Source: Sphingomonadales bacterium (GTDB lineage: Bacteria > Pseudomonadota > Alphaproteobacteria > Sphingomonadales > Sphingomonadaceae). Taken from it: DNA of 8,187 nucleotides. A program made the translations under genes and the position numbers. Below the pieces are notes generated by a model. The model did not search any database. It was given only the letters and a program-made list of their open reading frames with translations, and was not told the DNA's origin. Positions 6,652-8,187 of the stretch are shown here, piece after piece (the first letter of the stretch is position 1; every line of letters begins with the position of its first letter). The DNA is taken from NCBI GenBank assembly GCA_020200935.1, contig JAIVHR010000251.1:1-8187 (forward strand). Reading direction: 5' to 3'.

Positions 6652-8187
6652 GTGAAAAAGACCCAGCTACTGCTCGCCACCGCCCTGACCGCCGGATTTA
6701 TCATGCCGGCATATGCCCAGGATAACGCTGACGCTGCCCAACGTCACCTTCACCAAGAGCAACTTTACCGGCTCGAGCTTTACGATCCGCGGCATCGGCG
6801 ATCTGTGCGTCGGCACGACCTGCGATTCGGCCACCGCCATTCATCTGAATTCGGCACCTTTGTTCGGCACGCGCTTGTTCGAGACCGAATATTTCGATCT
6901 CGAGCGCATCGAGGTGCTGCGCGGTCCGCAGGGCACGCTGTTCGGCCGCAACGCGACCTCGGGCGTGGTCAACGTCATCACCGCGAAGCCCGATCTCAGC
7001 GGCTTCGGGGCGGCGGGCCAGATTTCCTACGGCAATTACGATGCCCTCGAGGTCCGCGGGATGGTCAATATCCCGATTGCCGACAATCTCGGCTTCCGCG
7101 CCGCCGGCATTTACGTCAATCGCGACGGCTATACGCGCAACCTCTTTGATAACAGCACTATCGACGGCCGCGATCTCTATTCGCTGCGCGGCACGCTGCG
7201 CTTCGAGCCCGGCCCCGACACCGTCATCGATATTCTCGGTTCCTATTTCCGGGAAAATGACGATCGGTTGCGTATCCAGAAGCAGACCTGCCAGCGCGAC
7301 CCGACCGGCGTGCTCGGCTGCCTTGCCGCGCGCCGCGATTTCGACACTCTCAACGCCAACGCCACCTTCACCGGTACGCTGAGCTCGAGGGAATTTCTCG
7401 CAATCAACGGCATCCCGGCCAATCTGGGGCTCGGCAGCCTCTACGGCCCCGATCCCTATGCGAATTTCGACAATCCCGACGATCCGCGCGTCGTCAGCAC
7501 GGCCTTCACGCCCGAATATTTCACCGACGAGCTGCAGTTGCAGGCGCATGCCGAGCATGATTTCGGCGGCGTGACGGGCTCGTTCACGGCGACGTATCAG
7601 GAAACCAGCATTCTTTCGCGTCAGGATTATAATCTCGCTGTCCAGGATCGCAGCGGATTCACTCCGGCGCTGACCTTCGCGGGGGTGCTGGCCGCCTTCC
7701 CGGTTATCGGAGACTATGTGCAGCCGGTGCTCGATGCCCTCGTGCCCGGGGGGCCTGCCGGCCCGCTCTGCACCTCCGACACGGTCGAGGACGGGCTCGG
7801 CGCCTTCGGCGGCAGCAGCATCTGCTCGGACGTTCCGCTCGCTTTCGACCGTTCGAGCGGTCAGTCCCAATCCTGGTCGTTCGAAGCGATCGCCGCGACC
7901 GATCTCGACGGGCCGGTCAATTTCCTGCTCGGTGCGATCTACGCGAATGTCGATGCGTCCGACGTCGACTATTACGTCAATGCCTTCGCCATCGACTATG
8001 TCGCCAGCCTGCTCGGCTCCTTTACCAGCTTTTCGAACGGGCTTCCGCCGTCCTTCCTCGCAACCCCCTATTTCCGCAACAACACGCAGGATTACGGGCT
8101 CGAATCATACGGCGTTTTCGGCGAGCTCTATTGGGATATCACCGACACGCTCCAATTCACCGGCGGCCTGCGTTACAACATCGACGA
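6652..8187 (+). pseudogene. TonB-dependent outer-membrane receptor, frameshifted with part of the plug missing; 3' end outside window
   Basis: The GTG start encodes a clear signal peptide (KKTQLLLATALTAGFIMPAYA, cut after A22) followed by QDNADAAQ in frame 1. That frame then becomes non-receptor sequence and stops at 7149. From about 6722 to the right edge the receptor continues without a stop in frame 2, starting LTLPNVTFTKSNFTGSSF and RGIG. The plug hallmark LERIEVLRGPQGTLFGRN and the following NVITAKP lie at 6899-6991, and beta-barrel strands continue to GGLRYNID at the edge. The TonB box and roughly the first 60-80 residues of the plug that should lie between these parts are absent. A deletion of 3n+2 bases near 6721-6735 best explains both the missing segment and the frame change. 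An ATG at 6713 opens the barrel frame but would give a protein without signal peptide or TonB box, so function is doubtful. Receptors of this class import large or hydrophobic substrates and siderophores. Confidence 0.82.

Noticed and set aside
6713..6760. Programmed ribosomal frameshift in the receptor
   Set aside because: There is no slippery heptamer or obvious stimulatory structure, and a frameshift would not account for the absent TonB box and early plug residues.
6701..7870. Minus-strand open frame of 389 codons opposite the receptor
   Set aside because: It is a shadow of the receptor barrel frame. The plus strand in frame 2 encodes clear TonB-receptor plug and barrel sequence.

Overview
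The window looks like a chromosomal segment from a high-GC alphaproteobacterium, most likely a sphingomonad (Sphingopyxis, Sphingomonas, Novosphingobium or a relative). This is inferred from the GC-rich codon use, the sphingomonad-style TonB-dependent receptor, the purine-rich Shine-Dalgarno sites and the short palindromic intergenic repeats. The genus cannot be fixed from sequence reading alone. Every recognisable gene fits one theme: uptake and CoA-dependent oxidative breakdown of a hydrophobic aliphatic, terpenoid or steroid-like compound.

Layout from left to right. The 3' end of an acyl-CoA synthetase (1-240, +) is followed 10 bases later by a cytochrome P450 (251-1552, +). A hairpin (1556-1610) separates the P450 from a convergent minus-strand pair: a short-chain dehydrogenase of the HSD17B10 (3-hydroxyacyl-CoA dehydrogenase type II) kind (1616-2401, -) and a thiolase (2533-3702, -). 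An inverted pair of REP-like palindromes (2424-2512) lies between these two genes. A 139-base divergent region with an 18-base perfect palindrome (3755-3772) lies between the thiolase and an acyl-CoA dehydrogenase (3842-4762, +). That gene is followed 20 bases later by a GMC-family FAD alcohol dehydrogenase (4783-6396, +). A 255-base spacer with a recognisable promoter inside an inverted repeat leads to a TonB-dependent receptor (from 6652, +), which runs off the right edge.

Taken together the genes suggest the following route. The receptor imports the substrate across the outer membrane, the P450 hydroxylates it, and the GMC enzyme oxidises the alcohol. The CoA ligase activates the acid, and the acyl-CoA dehydrogenase, 3-hydroxyacyl-CoA dehydrogenase and thiolase carry out beta-oxidation. 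An aldehyde dehydrogenase and an enoyl-CoA hydratase are missing from this window. The substrate is not determined.

The most notable result is that two genes appear damaged near their 5' ends. The acyl-CoA dehydrogenase keeps a normal-looking start and about 12 residues, then jumps in frame into the middle domain; about 80 residues of the N-terminal helical domain are absent. The receptor keeps its signal peptide, but the rest of the protein continues in a different frame, and the first part of the plug is absent. The remaining genes look full length. I see no tRNA, rRNA, CRISPR array, insertion sequence or phage gene.
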